Shown here piece by piece: positions 45,522 to 54,542 of a DNA stretch of 64,000 bases (position 1 is the first letter of the stretch; the number at the start of each line of letters is the position of its first letter). The stretch is taken from positions 248,001 through 312,000 of the forward strand of contig NZ_JASITE010000006.1 of the NCBI RefSeq assembly GCF_030767025.1, read 5' to 3'. The notes beneath the pieces are model-generated. The model saw nothing but the letters and a program-made list of their open reading frames with translations, was not told the DNA's origin and searched no databases. Source of the DNA: Nocardia sp. CC227C (GTDB lineage Bacteria > Actinomycetota > Actinomycetes > Mycobacteriales > Mycobacteriaceae). Position numbers and translations under genes: made by a program.

Positions 45522-46418
45522 ATGGCATCGTCCATCCCCGAGAGCACCCTGACGCTGCGCCGTGACGGCCTGGAGCTGTCGGCCCGGCACGCCGGGCCCG
45601 ACAGCGCGCCGCTGGTGCTGCTGCTGCACGGATTCCCCGATACGCCGCACACCTGGGACGGTGTGGTTCCGGTCCTGGTGGACGGCGGCTTCCAGGTGCT
45701 CGCACCGTGGCTGCGCGGATACACCCCGGGTTCGGCGGCGCGGACGGCGCGTTACGACCTGATGGCGGTGAGCGCCGATATCGCCGCCTGGTACGGCGCG
45801 CTGGGCGCGCCGCGCACCCATCTGGTCGGGCACGACTGGGGCGCGTTCGTCGCACTGGTGCTGGCGAAACAGCATCCCCGCCGGTGGCTTTCCCTGTCGG
45901 TGCTGGCGATACCGCCGTTCGGCGGCGGGTTCGCCGCGCGGTCGCTGCCGCTGCTGCCGCGCCAGCTGCTCATGTCGGCCTATATTCCGCTCATGCAGTC
46001 GGGTGCGTCGCCGCGCCTGCTGGTCCGCGACGACGCGGCGTTCGTGCGGCGGCTGTGGCGACGCTGGTCGCCGGGCTGGGATTTCAGCGCCGCCCAGTTC
46101 GCGCCCACCGCACGGGTTTTCACCGACCCCCTGCTGGCCTGGGCGGCGACCCGCTACTACCGGTCGCTGCTCACCGTGCACCGCGCCGCCACCCGCGAAT
46201 TCCACCGCCTGCTGCTCGCCCCGCTGCCCACCCTGCCGACCTTGGCCCTGGCCGGTGCGCGTGACGGCGCGCTGTCGGCGGACCTACAGCGGGTACTGGC
46301 CGAACGGGCCGGGGTCACCCACGCCGTACTGCCGGACTGCGGGCATTTCCTGCATGCCGAGAAACCGGACGCGGTGGCCGCGCAGCTGCTGCCGCACCTG
46401 CGCGCCGCCACCCCCTGA
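45522..46418 (+). CDS. Alpha/beta hydrolase, epoxide-hydrolase-like
   Basis: 298 residues from ATG 45522 (MASS; ATG 45507 also possible), with GAGAGG upstream. Oxyanion segment HGFPDTPHTW; nucleophile elbow LVGHDWGAFVA with Asp as nucleophile, as in epoxide hydrolases and haloalkane dehalogenases; catalytic His in PDCGHFLHAEKP. The lid around residues 140-210 is Arg/Trp-rich. A 93-bp piece of this gene (45996-46088) is copied downstream at 46467-46559. Confidence 0.88.
   Translation: MASSIPESTLTLRRDGLELSARHAGPDSAPLVLLLHGFPDTPHTWDGVVPVLVDGGFQVLAPWLRGYTPGSAARTARYDLMAVSADIAAWYGALGAPRTHLVGHDWGAFVALVLAKQHPRRWLSLSVLAIPPFGGGFAARSLPLLPRQLLMSAYIPLMQSGASPRLLVRDDAAFVRRLWRRWSPGWDFSAAQFAPTARVFTDPLLAWAATRYYRSLLTVHRAATREFHRLLLAPLPTLPTLALAGARDGALSADLQRVLAERAGVTHAVLPDCGHFLHAEKPDAVAAQLLPHLRAATP
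45996..46088 (+). repeat. 93-bp direct repeat, copy 1 (inside the hydrolase gene)
   Basis: Matches 46467-46559 at an offset of 471 bp, with roughly nine in ten bases the same, e.g. GCGTCGCCGCGCCTGCT and GTCCGCGACGACGCGGCGTT in both. This copy is coding. Confidence 0.7.
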
Positions 46419-46466
46419 TCACGGGCTCGGCCCGACCGACGCACGGCCGCATCTGTGGGGGAGGCC

Positions 46467-46559
46467 ATCAGCCGGGTGCGTCGCCGCGCCTGCTCGTCCG
46501 CGACGACGCGGCGTTGGTGTGGCGGCTGTGGCGATGCCGGTCGCGGGGCTGGGGTTTCC
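46467..46559 (+). repeat. 93-bp direct repeat, copy 2 (intergenic hydrolase relic)
   Basis: Lies between the hydrolase stop (46418) and the crotonase stop on the other strand. It is no longer part of an open hydrolase frame, so it is best read as the remainder of a duplicated hydrolase gene or of a template-switch duplication. Confidence 0.65.
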
Positions 46560-46625
46560 GCCGCCGACGCGGCAGCACGGGCGCACACCGGCAACGGGCG
46601 GGGCGGATCGGGTGATGCGTCGCGA

Positions 46626-47282
46626 CTACGGGGTGGTGAGGGCGGCGACGGCGGCGGCGAACATGACGTTCTTGATCGCGCCGAGCGTGCCCTGGTCCTT
46701 CTCACCGAGCGGGGTGAGCAGCGCGGCGGCGGTGTCCACGATCTCGCCCTCGGGGGCGGTGGCGTCGACGATGTCGTACGCGGCGGCGTCGGTGCCACCG
46801 AAGCGGCGGCCGGTGGTCATGGACGCCACCGCCGCCTTCGGGGCCAGTTTGGCCTGGATGAGCGCCGCCATGCCGCGGGTGAAGGGGATGCGGATATCGG
46901 CCTCGGGGAAGCAGAAGTAGCCGCGGTCGGCGCGCATGACGCGGAAGTCGTGGGCCATGGCGAGCATGGCTCCGGCGCCGAAGGCATGGCCCGGCAGGGC
47001 GGCGGCGGTGGGCAGCGGCAGGGTGAGCACGCGGGCGAACAGGGCGTGCACCTGTGCCACGTACCAGTCGGTGCGGTCGCCGTTGGCGGTCAGCCACTCC
47101 AGATCCAGGCCGTTGGAGTAGAACTTGCCGCCGCCGGTGGTGATCAGCGCGTGCGCGCCGTCGGCGACCACGGTGTCGAGGTGGGCGTTCACCGCGGTGA
47201 GGAAGTCGGGGGAGAAGCGGTTCTCGTCGCCGCCGAGATCGAGCACGGCGATCTTGTCGCGGTAGGTGAGGGTGGTGGACAT
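46626..47282 (-). CDS. Enoyl-CoA hydratase/isomerase-family protein
   Basis: 218 residues. Short crotonase of the delta3,delta2-enoyl-CoA isomerase type: ALITTGGGKFYSNGLDLEWL (oxyanion hole 1), PGHAFGAGAMLAMAHDFRVM (oxyanion hole 2), FPEADIRIPFTRGM with one Glu at the position of the catalytic acid. The second hydratase Glu is not evident, which favours isomerase. 10 bp separate its start from the TetR stop, so TetR and crotonase are one operon. Confidence 0.88.
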   Translation of the reverse strand: MSTTLTYRDKIAVLDLGGDENRFSPDFLTAVNAHLDTVVADGAHALITTGGGKFYSNGLDLEWLTANGDRTDWYVAQVHALFARVLTLPLPTAAALPGHAFGAGAMLAMAHDFRVMRADRGYFCFPEADIRIPFTRGMAALIQAKLAPKAAVASMTTGRRFGGTDAAAYDIVDATAPEGEIVDTAAALLTPLGEKDQGTLGAIKNVMFAAAVAALTTP

Positions 47283-47292
47283 CGGTGTCCCT

Positions 47293-47895
47293 TCATCGGT
47301 GGGTGGGGGCGGGTCCGACCGCGAGGACCGCGCGCACGGCGGCGCGCAGCTGATCGCGGGCGGTCGGGTCGGTGAGCCGGTCGCGGTGCAGCAGCACCGC
47401 GGTGGGCAGATCGACCAGGCACAGGGTGATGGCGTCCACGGCGCGGGCGTCCTTGCGGTCCCACAGCCGCACCGCGAGGTCTTTCATCAGCTCGACGAGG
47501 GCGCGGTCGAGGCCGGTGAGTTCGGCGCGCACCGGTTCGGGCAGGTCGCCGCCGAGCAGGTCGCCACGGCGCACGGTCAGCAGCAGTGTGGAGGAGTGCG
47601 GGAAGCGTTCGGCGAGGACAGCCGGTGTCTCGGCGGCGGCGATGACGGCCTCGACGCCGTCGCCGTCGGCGGCCACCGCCTCGGATTGCATGTCCAGGAA
47701 GCGGCGGGCGGCACGAATCCAGGTGCGGCCCAACAGTTCCGCGCGGGATCCGAAGGTGTGGTAGATCGCGCCGTTGGAGACGCCGGTGGCGGCGGCGACG
47801 GCCCGGATGGTCACCGCGGCCGCGCCGCCGGACGCCGCCAGGGATTCGGCGGCGTCGAGCACGGTGTCGGGGTCGTGCGTGCGGGGTCGCGGCAT
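47293..47895 (-). CDS. TetR-family transcriptional regulator
   Basis: 200 residues. N-terminal TetR helix-turn-helix: DPDTVLDAAESLAASGG, TIRAVAAATGVSNGAIYHTF, GSRAELLGRTW. The C-terminal ligand domain is unassigned. A perfect 26-bp palindrome begins 10 bp upstream of the ATG and is surely its own operator. It heads the operon with the crotonase, so the ligand may be an acyl-CoA or fatty acid. Confidence 0.93.
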   Translation of the reverse strand: MPRPRTHDPDTVLDAAESLAASGGAAAVTIRAVAAATGVSNGAIYHTFGSRAELLGRTWIRAARRFLDMQSEAVAADGDGVEAVIAAAETPAVLAERFPHSSTLLLTVRRGDLLGGDLPEPVRAELTGLDRALVELMKDLAVRLWDRKDARAVDAITLCLVDLPTAVLLHRDRLTDPTARDQLRAAVRAVLAVGPAPTHR

Positions 47896-47904
47896 GACCG
47901 GAAC

Positions 47905-47930
47905 GGTAACAGAGCAGATGCTCTGTTACC
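47905..47930. promoter_or_regulatory. Perfect TetR operator palindrome
   Basis: GGTAACAGAGCA (47905-47916) and TGCTCTGTTACC (47919-47930) are exact complements around GA, ten bases before the TetR start. Symmetry, length and position are those of an autoregulatory TetR operator. Confidence 0.8.
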
Positions 47931-48002
47931 CGTGGACGTGACGCACGCCACCCGCCGCTCCGGACGGACGGCGCCGCCCACGGCGCTGGTTCGCCTGTGC
48001 GC

Positions 48003-49820
48003 CTACGGCGTGGCGTCCCCGTGGGTGTCGGCCGGTTCGTGGACGTGCTCGGCGAGCTCGTCGGCGTAGAGCCGTTCGATCTCGCCCGCGTATTTCTCGG
48101 CGATGGGGGTGCGGCGCAGTTTCATGGTGAGGGTGATCTCCTCACCGCCGGGCTCCCAGAAGCTGGGCAGGATGGTGAACCGCTTGACCTGTTCGACGCG
48201 GGACAGTTTGGCATTGCCCGCCGCCACCCCGCGGGCGATGTCCTCGATGACGCCCTTGTCGACGGCCAGCGCCGCCGCCGAGGCGTCGGTCAGGCCGCGC
48301 CCGGCCGCGTAGGGCCCGGCGGATTCGGCGTCCAGCACGATGAGGGCGGTGTTGTAGGGCCGGTTGTCGCCGATCACCGCCAAGGCCCCGATGAGCGGGG
48401 TGGCGGCCTTGACGGTGTTCTCGATATTGGCCGGGGACATGTTCTTTCCGGCCGAATTGATGATGAGTTCCTTCTTGCGGTCCACCACCCGCAGATATCC
48501 CTCGTCGTCGACGGTGATGATATCGCCGGTGTGCAGCCAGCCGTCGGCGTCGAGCGCCTCGGCGGTCTTCTCCGGTTCGTCGCGGTAACGCTTCATCACC
48601 AGCGGTCCGCGCACCAGGAATTCACCGTCCTCGGCGACGCGCCCCTCCAGACCCGGAAGCAGTTTCCCGACCGTGCCCAGCCGCGCCTGTTCGGGCGGGC
48701 TCACCGACGCCACACAGGTCAGTTCCGACATGCCCCAGACCTCGGAGATGGGAATGCCGAGACCGTAGAAGAATCCGAGGGTTTCCGGCGGAATCGGCGC
48801 GGCACCCGACAGCGCCCACTTCAACTGGTCCAGGCCGAGTTTCGCGCGCAGTTTCGACAACACCAGCTCATCGGCCTTCGCCCATTCCGCCGCCTGCACC
48901 TCGTCGAGGGAGGTGCCCGCCAGCTGGGCGGCGGCCTTGCGCCCGGCCACCTCCAACGCCCACGTCAAGGCCGCCCTGCGGGCGTCGTCGGTTTCGCTGG
49001 CCACCGAGAACTCCACGGCCGCTTTGAGTTTCTCCCACACCCGCGGCACCGCGCCCCAGATGGTCGGATGCACGTCGGCCAAGGCGGCGGGCAGCTGGGT
49101 CCGATCCGGCACCACCGTGATCTGGGTGCCGCGGAATTCCTGGAGGTACAGCGCCGTCACCCGATCGGCCATATGCGCGGTCGGCAGATACGAGGTGATC
49201 CGGTCGCCGAATTCGATCGGCATGACCGACGCGTAGGTTTCGCATTCGAACGCCAGATTCGCGTGCGTGATCTCCACGCCCTTCGGATTGCCGGTGGTGC
49301 CCGACGTGTAGCAGAGCGTGACGATATCGTCCTCGCCCACCGCCCGCCAGGTGGCGTCGAAATCGAAATCGGCGCGCCCCGACGCCATCAATTCCGCGAC
49401 CCCGACGGTTCCCTCCGGGGCCCCGTCCACGCACACGATGGTCTCGATCTCCACCCCCGACGCGCGCACCCGCTCCACATACTGTTCCTCACAGATCACC
49501 ACCCGATTGCGCGCATTGGCGAACACGTACGCCAGCTGCTCGGCCGACAGGGTGTTGTACACCGAGAACGAGGTGGCCCCGGTGTGCTGCGCCCCCACCT
49601 CGAGCGGATAGAACTCCACCCGGTTGGCCATCATCAGCGCGACGGTGTCACCGCGCCCGACGCCGAGCGCGCACAGTCCCGCCGCCACCGCCCGCACCTG
49701 CTCGGCGTACTCGCGCCACGTCAACGTCTGCGTCCCGCCCACCGAACGCACCGCCACCGCCTCCGGATCGATGGCGGCCACCCGCTGGAACGCGGCACAG
49801 GAGGTCTTCGCTTCGGCCAT
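48003..49820 (-). CDS. Long-chain acyl-CoA ligase (second FadD15-like paralogue)
   Basis: 605 residues from ATG 49820. P-loop YTSGTTGNPKGVEITH, GMSELTCVASVS (A5), DGWLHTGDIITVDDEGYLRV (A7), RKKELIINSAGKNMSPANIE (A8) and C-terminal LTMKLRRTPIAEKYAGEIER. Activates fatty acids as CoA esters. It is the same subfamily as the protein at 20248 (clearly homologous throughout). Transcribed toward the TetR promoter region; control by TetR is not evident because the palindrome lies past its 3' end. Confidence 0.92.
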   Translation of the reverse strand: MAEAKTSCAAFQRVAAIDPEAVAVRSVGGTQTLTWREYAEQVRAVAAGLCALGVGRGDTVALMMANRVEFYPLEVGAQHTGATSFSVYNTLSAEQLAYVFANARNRVVICEEQYVERVRASGVEIETIVCVDGAPEGTVGVAELMASGRADFDFDATWRAVGEDDIVTLCYTSGTTGNPKGVEITHANLAFECETYASVMPIEFGDRITSYLPTAHMADRVTALYLQEFRGTQITVVPDRTQLPAALADVHPTIWGAVPRVWEKLKAAVEFSVASETDDARRAALTWALEVAGRKAAAQLAGTSLDEVQAAEWAKADELVLSKLRAKLGLDQLKWALSGAAPIPPETLGFFYGLGIPISEVWGMSELTCVASVSPPEQARLGTVGKLLPGLEGRVAEDGEFLVRGPLVMKRYRDEPEKTAEALDADGWLHTGDIITVDDEGYLRVVDRKKELIINSAGKNMSPANIENTVKAATPLIGALAVIGDNRPYNTALIVLDAESAGPYAAGRGLTDASAAALAVDKGVIEDIARGVAAGNAKLSRVEQVKRFTILPSFWEPGGEEITLTMKLRRTPIAEKYAGEIERLYADELAEHVHEPADTHGDATP

Positions 49821-49990
49821 CACACATCTCGCTTCGCTCGGCCCGACTTTCCCTGACGGTAAAGCGAGCCCGGCCCCCGCGTGACCGATTTGCGCACATC
49901 GGCGATCGTCCTGAGGATCGGTCGGAACACGGCGACGCCCCTCCCACCGCGGGTGCGGATCATGCGGCGCGCCGCCGTGTCCGGCCGGGT

Positions 49991-51520
49991 TCAGGCTTTG
50001 CGCTGCGCGGACGAGCGCGCCGGATTGGCCTGCTGTCCGGCCTTGGGGTCCTTCTCGCCCTGTTTGGCGCGTACCCCGGATTCCACCCGGTCGCCGAGAT
50101 CCTTGTCGACATTGCGCCAGTAGTCGAAGGCGCGCATCAGCACCGGTTCGGTGACGCCATTGAGCAGATGGCCGACGATATTGTTCACCAACCGGTCCCG
50201 TGCCGCGTCGTCGAGCACCTCGCGGACCATGGTTCCGGCCTGACCCCAATCGTCGTCGTCGCGGCGACGCGTGTACGCCTGACGCACCATCTCACCGTCG
50301 GTGTGCCAGACCGCCTGCGGCCCGGCCAGTTCCGGATCGGCGTGCGGTCCGCCCTTCGAATTCGGCACGTACACCGGATCGCCCGGATTGTGGTGCCGCA
50401 TATGCCCGTCCTTGCTGTAGGAGTGGCGCGGCGACCGCGGGGCGTTGACCGGCAGTTCCTTGTAGTTCGCGCCGATGCGGTACCGATGCGCGTCCGGATA
50501 GGAGAACCAGCGGCCCAGCAGCATCTTGTCCGGGCTCGGCCCGGTACCGGGCACGGCGTTGCTGGGTTCGAACGCGGCCTGCTCGATTTCGGTGTGATAG
50601 TCGGCGGGATTGCGGTTCAACGTCATCCGGCCCACCCGGTGCAGCGGATAGTCCCCGTGCGGCCACACCTTCGTGAGATCGAACGGGTTGAACCGGTAGG
50701 TCTTGGCCTCCTCGAACGGCATGATCTGCATGTACAGCGTCCAGGACGGGAACTCCCCGGCGTCGATGTGCTCCCACAGATCCCGGGTGTGGTAATCGGT
50801 GTCCATGGACGCCATCTGATCGCCCTCGTCCTGGGTGAAGAACTCGATGCCCTGATCGGTCTTGAAATGGTATTTCACCCAGAACTTCGCGCCGTCGGCA
50901 TTGACCCACAGGTAGGTGTGGCTGGAATAGCCGTTCATATGCCGCCAACTGCGCGGGATACCGCGATCACCCATCAGCCAGGTCACCTGGTGCGCCGATT
51001 CCGGCGACAGCGTCCAGAAATCCCACTGCATATCGTGATCGCGCAGGTTGTTGTCGGCGCGGCGCTTCTGCGACCGGATGAAATCCTGGAACTTCATCGG
51101 ATCGCGCACGAAGAAGATCGGCGTATTGTTCCCGACCATGTCGAAATTGCCGTGCCGGGTGTAGAACTTCAGGGCGAAGCCGCGCGGATCACGCCAGGTG
51201 TCCGGGCTGCCGCGCTCTCCGGCCACGGTGGAGAACCGCGCCAGCACCTCGGTCTTGCGGCCCGGCTGGAAGACGTCGGCGTAGGTGTAGGCGCTCACAT
51301 CATCGGTGACCTCGAAAACGCCGAAAGCGCCGCCGCCCTTGGCATGCGGCTGCCGCTCGGGCACCCGCTCCCGATTGAACGCCGCCATCTTCTCGATCAG
51401 GTACGCGTCGTTGAGCAGAATCGGCCCGTCCGGTCCCACCGTCAGCGAATGCTCATCGCTGGGGACCGGGATACCGGCGTCGTCGGTGGTGTAGTTCTGC
51501 GCGGTGTCGTTCTCGGACAT
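49991..51520 (-). CDS. katA: Monofunctional haem catalase
   Basis: 509 residues. Breaks down hydrogen peroxide. The distal His lies in [13 protein letters not shown], the family block [20 protein letters not shown] with the following [16 protein letters not shown] contains the distal Asn, and the proximal haem Tyr is in [14 protein letters not shown]. Length ~500 is the small-subunit clade. ATG 51520 has GGAGAGGAG upstream; longer starts are not supported. The Lys/Gln-rich C-terminal tail ([14 protein letters not shown]) is typical. No adjacent Fur/OxyR-type regulator is seen. Confidence 0.95.
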   Translation of the reverse strand: MSENDTAQNYTTDDAGIPVPSDEHSLTVGPDGPILLNDAYLIEKMAAFNRERVPERQPHAKGGGAFGVFEVTDDVSAYTYADVFQPGRKTEVLARFSTVAGERGSPDTWRDPRGFALKFYTRHGNFDMVGNNTPIFFVRDPMKFQDFIRSQKRRADNNLRDHDMQWDFWTLSPESAHQVTWLMGDRGIPRSWRHMNGYSSHTYLWVNADGAKFWVKYHFKTDQGIEFFTQDEGDQMASMDTDYHTRDLWEHIDAGEFPSWTLYMQIMPFEEAKTYRFNPFDLTKVWPHGDYPLHRVGRMTLNRNPADYHTEIEQAAFEPSNAVPGTGPSPDKMLLGRWFSYPDAHRYRIGANYKELPVNAPRSPRHSYSKDGHMRHHNPGDPVYVPNSKGGPHADPELAGPQAVWHTDGEMVRQAYTRRRDDDDWGQAGTMVREVLDDAARDRLVNNIVGHLLNGVTEPVLMRAFDYWRNVDKDLGDRVESGVRAKQGEKDPKAGQQANPARSSAQRKA

Positions 51521-51726
51521 CTCACTCCTCTCCACGGAAACGTTCGTCGGAGGAACTACCCGGCATACCAGTCCACACTCCTCGCGACGCCCGACGTTGT
51601 AAAGCGACGCCGTCGGGCGCGGCGCGTACCGGCGCGGCCGCCGCCCGCTGGGCCGCGCCGGACGGCCCGCCGAAGCCCGCGTTTGCCACCGGGTCGCCCG
51701 GTTATATCCCGTGCAGGAGGTGTGCC

Positions 51727-52023
51727 ATGCCGAAGGAATGGACCGACAAACAGGAACGTCAGTACGAGCACATCAAGAAATCCGAACGCGAGCAGGGCAC
51801 CGGCGCGAAACGCGCCAAGGAGATCGCCGCCCGCACCGTGAACAAGGACCGGGCTCGCTCCGGGCAGACGAAATCATCCGGCGGCTCCCGTTCCCGCTCG
51901 GGCGGTCGCGGATCCAGCGGGCCGACCCGCGACCAGCTCTACGACGAAGCCAAGAAGCGCGATATCACGGGCCGCTCCCGCATGACCAAGGCCCAGCTGG
52001 CCAAGGCGCTGGGCCGCGCCTGA
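51727..52023 (+). CDS. DUF7218-like protein with Rho-N/SAP-type C-terminus
   Basis: 98 residues with AGGAGG upstream of the ATG. N-terminal [20 protein letters not shown], then [17 protein letters not shown], a Ser/Gly/Arg linker, and a C-terminal [20 protein letters not shown] with [12 protein letters not shown] resembling a Rho-N/SAP nucleic-acid-binding helix pair. Very basic, so DNA/RNA binding is plausible. The frame remains open past the stop through the tandem repeat to 52175. Confidence 0.78.
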   Translation: MPKEWTDKQERQYEHIKKSEREQGTGAKRAKEIAARTVNKDRARSGQTKSSGGSRSRSGGRGSSGPTRDQLYDEAKKRDITGRSRMTKAQLAKALGRA

Positions 52024-52070
52024 TCCGGCCGAGCCGCTGCGCTCGTCGCACAGCCGGTACTCCAACGCCT

Positions 52071-52145
52071 CGACACCGTCCTGCCCGACACCGTCCTGCC
52101 CGACACCGTCCTGCCCGACACCGTCCTGCCCGACACGGTCCTGCC
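52071..52145 (+). repeat. Five tandem copies of a 15-bp unit
   Basis: CGACACCGTCCTGCC repeated at 52071, 52086, 52101, 52116 and 52131; the last copy has one change (CACGG). The period is five codons. In the frame of the upstream gene it would read DTVLP repeated, but a stop at 52021 comes first. Confidence 0.9.
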
Positions 52146-52241
52146 CGACGCCGATGACGCGGGCCGCCTGTCATGACCGGGAAGGTGGCCGTGACCGCGG
52201 TGCGGGCGCACTGCCGCGCCGACCGGACTCCCGGCCCCGAA

Positions 52242-52901
52242 TCAGAATCGGGTGCGCAGCCGGGCGACCGCGTCCTCCATGTGGTCGAGCAGGAGGCGGC
52301 GGGCGTGTTCGGGTCGGCCGTCGCCGATGGCCGCGCGCAGGTCCTCGTGCTCGGCCACCTGCACGGCCAGATCGGCGTAGGTGCTCTGCAACGCGCCGAT
52401 GCACATGCGGGTCTCGATGAGCAGCGTGTCGGCGGCGCGCACCAGCCGGGCACTGCCGCAGCAGGCGACCAGCGATTTGTGGAAGGCGTGGTCGGCGTCG
52501 GAGACCCCCGCCACGTCCCCGCGCGCGGCGGCCGCGCGCATGGCGGCCACGGCGGGCGCGAGCGCGGCCGCGGCCTGCTCGCGGCGGCCCTCCAGAATCA
52601 GGTCCAGCGCGCCGCCCTCGATGGCGGTGCGCGCCCGGTAGATGTCGACCACGTCGTCGAGGGTGAGGTCGATGACGAAGATGCCGCGGTGGCGGATGCT
52701 GTGGGCCAGCCCCTCCGACACCAGCCGCTGCATGGCCTCGCGCACCGGGCCGCGCGAGACGTCGAACTGGGCGGCCAGGTCGGCCTCCACCAGTTGGGTG
52801 CCGGGTTCCAGGGTGCCGTCGATGATGGCCGAACGCAGCCGGTCGGCGATCATCTCCGCCGTCGAGCGGCGGTCCACCGGCTGGAATTCAACGGTCTGCA
52901 T
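52242..52901 (-). CDS. GntR-family regulator (FadR subfamily, FCD domain)
   Basis: 219 residues. The N-terminal winged helix (MIADRLRSAIIDGTLEPGTQ, ADLAAQFDVSRGPVREAMQR) is followed by an all-helical FCD ligand domain. Its metal-site residues are seen in YRARTAIEGGA, DADHAFHKSLV and EHEDLRAAI, with the late His in HARRLLLDHMED. Members respond to organic acids. It overlaps the upstream racemase gene by 14 bp (start inside its end). It probably controls the whole 52-62 kb cluster through the two TTGT-NN-ACAA palindromes. Confidence 0.9.
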   Translation of the reverse strand: MQTVEFQPVDRRSTAEMIADRLRSAIIDGTLEPGTQLVEADLAAQFDVSRGPVREAMQRLVSEGLAHSIRHRGIFVIDLTLDDVVDIYRARTAIEGGALDLILEGRREQAAAALAPAVAAMRAAAARGDVAGVSDADHAFHKSLVACCGSARLVRAADTLLIETRMCIGALQSTYADLAVQVAEHEDLRAAIGDGRPEHARRLLLDHMEDAVARLRTRF

Positions 52902-53640
52902 AGGTCTTTCTCTCCGTGAACAGCGATCCCAGCAGCGGGTGGGGCGGTAGGTCGGCGAGCAGCCCCGCCAGCCGCAGGCCCTCCCAGATGGTGACCTGGT
53001 TGGCGGTCAGCACCGGTTTGTCCAGCGCCGCTTCGAGTTCGGGCAGCACCGCGAGGGTGTGCATGGCGGTGTCGGGCACCAGCACCGCGTCGGCGTCGGG
53101 ATGGTCTTTGGCGGCCACCAGCGCGGTCACCTGCGCCGCGGTGAGCGTGCCGACCTCGGCGGCGGTGTCGATGCCGGCGCTGGACATGGACACCACCGTG
53201 ATCCCGGCGGCGGCGAGGAAGTCGACGAACAGCCGCGCCACCTCGTCGGGGTAGCTCGCCACCACCGCCACCGTGGTCACGCCGAGCGCGTGCGCGGCGC
53301 GCGTGAACGCGAAGCTGGTGCTGGAGGCCGGCACCCCCGCCGCGCGGGCCAGCCCCTCGGCCTGGCCGCGCGCACCGTCGGGGCCGTAGACGAAACTGCC
53401 GGAGGTGCAGGCCCACACGACGGCGGCCGGACGGTGCGGTGCGAGCAGCCGTGCACCGTGTGCCAGTTTCTCCGGGCTGCCCAGGTCGAGCAGTTCGGGC
53501 ACGGCGTGCAGATCGGTGCCGTAGATGTGGGCGACCGGCAGTTCGACGCCGAGCAGGGCGGCGGCGCGCGGATAGTCGTCCTCGGCGGCGTGGTCGGGGT
53601 AGACGAACCCGACGGTGGCGGGCGTGTGGTCTTCGGTCAC
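52888..53640 (-). CDS. Maleate isomerase / Asp-Glu racemase-family protein, one Cys missing
   Basis: 250 residues of the arylmalonate decarboxylase/maleate cis-trans isomerase family. The first active-site Cys is C78 in VVWACTSGSF. At the second position, where isomerases have Cys-Thr-Asn, it reads VLVPDTAMHT with Asp190. A two-Cys isomerase mechanism is therefore unlikely; a different reaction or a partner role is possible. The last conserved part PVLTANQVTIWEGLRLAGL is intact. It lies between its two-Cys homologue and the GntR gene. Confidence 0.85.
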   Translation of the reverse strand: MTEDHTPATVGFVYPDHAAEDDYPRAAALLGVELPVAHIYGTDLHAVPELLDLGSPEKLAHGARLLAPHRPAAVVWACTSGSFVYGPDGARGQAEGLARAAGVPASSTSFAFTRAAHALGVTTVAVVASYPDEVARLFVDFLAAAGITVVSMSSAGIDTAAEVGTLTAAQVTALVAAKDHPDADAVLVPDTAMHTLAVLPELEAALDKPVLTANQVTIWEGLRLAGLLADLPPHPLLGSLFTERKTYADR

Positions 53641-53668
53641 GGGATACCTCGCATCAGTGAACGTCGCA

Positions 53669-54409
53669 TCAGAAAACGTCTTGGAGCCATTTGCCGGGGC
53701 CCATCATGGGCAGTTTCATCCGCCCGAGACAGGCCCACATGGTGAGTTGGTTGGCGGTGAGCACGGGTTTGCCGAGCGCCCGTTCGAGCGGTTCGACGAT
53801 GTCGTAGGTGGGCAGGTTGGTGCAGCTGACGAAGATGGCCTCGGCGTCGGGATCGTCGGCGAACATGATGCGTTCGGCGATGGTCCGATAGCTGACCTTC
53901 CAGATGCCGCCGCCGAGCCCGAGGTGATCGGACCGCACCACCTCGCAGCCGGTCTCGCCGAGGAACTCGTGCAGTTTCCCGGTGAGTTCCTCGTCGTAGG
54001 GGGTGATGACCGACAGCCGGGTCAATCCCAGTTTGGCGATGGCCTCGGCGAGCGCGCCGGAGGTGGTGACCGCGTCGCGGGCACCCGCCCGGCAAATGGT
54101 GCGCCGCAGCGACTTCTCGTAGGCCAGTCCCTTGATGAAACTGCCCGAGGTGCACAGGTAGGCGACCACCTCGGGCTCCACGTGCAGCACATCGCGGGTC
54201 GCGGACGTCAGATGGACGGCGTCCGAGACCAGTTCGGCCATCGCCAAGGAGACCGGCACCGGTTCGTACGGCGTCCGGGCGAGATGCAGGCTCACCTCCA
54301 GTGGTACCCAGCGCCACAATTCACGTTCCAACGCGAGGTCGAAGGGGGCGATGATCCCGATGCCACGTTGCGCCACCGGCCCCTCGAACTCGGGGAGAAA
54401 CAGTTCCAC
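53669..54409 (-). CDS. Maleate cis-trans isomerase-family protein (two Cys)
   Basis: 246 residues from GTG 54409 with GAGAGGGG upstream; the frame extends further but only the GTG start gives family length. Both active-site Cys are present: C86 in VVAYLCTSGSF and C196 in FVSCTNLPTYD. PVLTANQLTMWACL closes the fold. Maleate isomerases convert maleate to fumarate without cofactor; related racemases act on aspartate, glutamate or hydantoins. First gene of the leftward operon. Confidence 0.87.
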   Translation of the reverse strand: MELFLPEFEGPVAQRGIGIIAPFDLALERELWRWVPLEVSLHLARTPYEPVPVSLAMAELVSDAVHLTSATRDVLHVEPEVVAYLCTSGSFIKGLAYEKSLRRTICRAGARDAVTTSGALAEAIAKLGLTRLSVITPYDEELTGKLHEFLGETGCEVVRSDHLGLGGGIWKVSYRTIAERIMFADDPDAEAIFVSCTNLPTYDIVEPLERALGKPVLTANQLTMWACLGRMKLPMMGPGKWLQDVF

Positions 54410-54502
54410 GACGGCCCCTCTCGCCGGCGGTGCAGAACCCTTTCTGCCGGGAGCGACGCGCCCGGCAACCCCCGAGCGAGACTCCAGGGGTGTACACACT
54501 CG

Positions 54503-54516
54503 GATTGTTGACAATC
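54503..54516. promoter_or_regulatory. GntR/FCD-type operator in the divergent promoter
   Basis: GATTGT-TG-ACAATC is a perfect 14-bp palindrome with the FadR-subfamily pattern TTGT-NN-ACAA. It lies in the 133 bp between the leftward racemase/GntR operon and the rightward hydroxyacid dehydrogenase, so one site could control both. A near-identical site is at 59109. Confidence 0.65.
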
Positions 54517-54542
54517 GTACGATGACTTTCTAGCCTGTCAAC

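Noticed and set aside
41925..46205. A 1426-codon open frame on the reverse strand
   Set aside because: It runs antisense to the fusion gene and the hydrolase, has Arg/Gly/His-rich composition and no domain. Long antisense openness is normal at this GC content.
52071..52145. Possible CRISPR array
   Set aside because: The units are directly adjacent 15-mers with no spacers and no cas genes; it is a simple tandem repeat.
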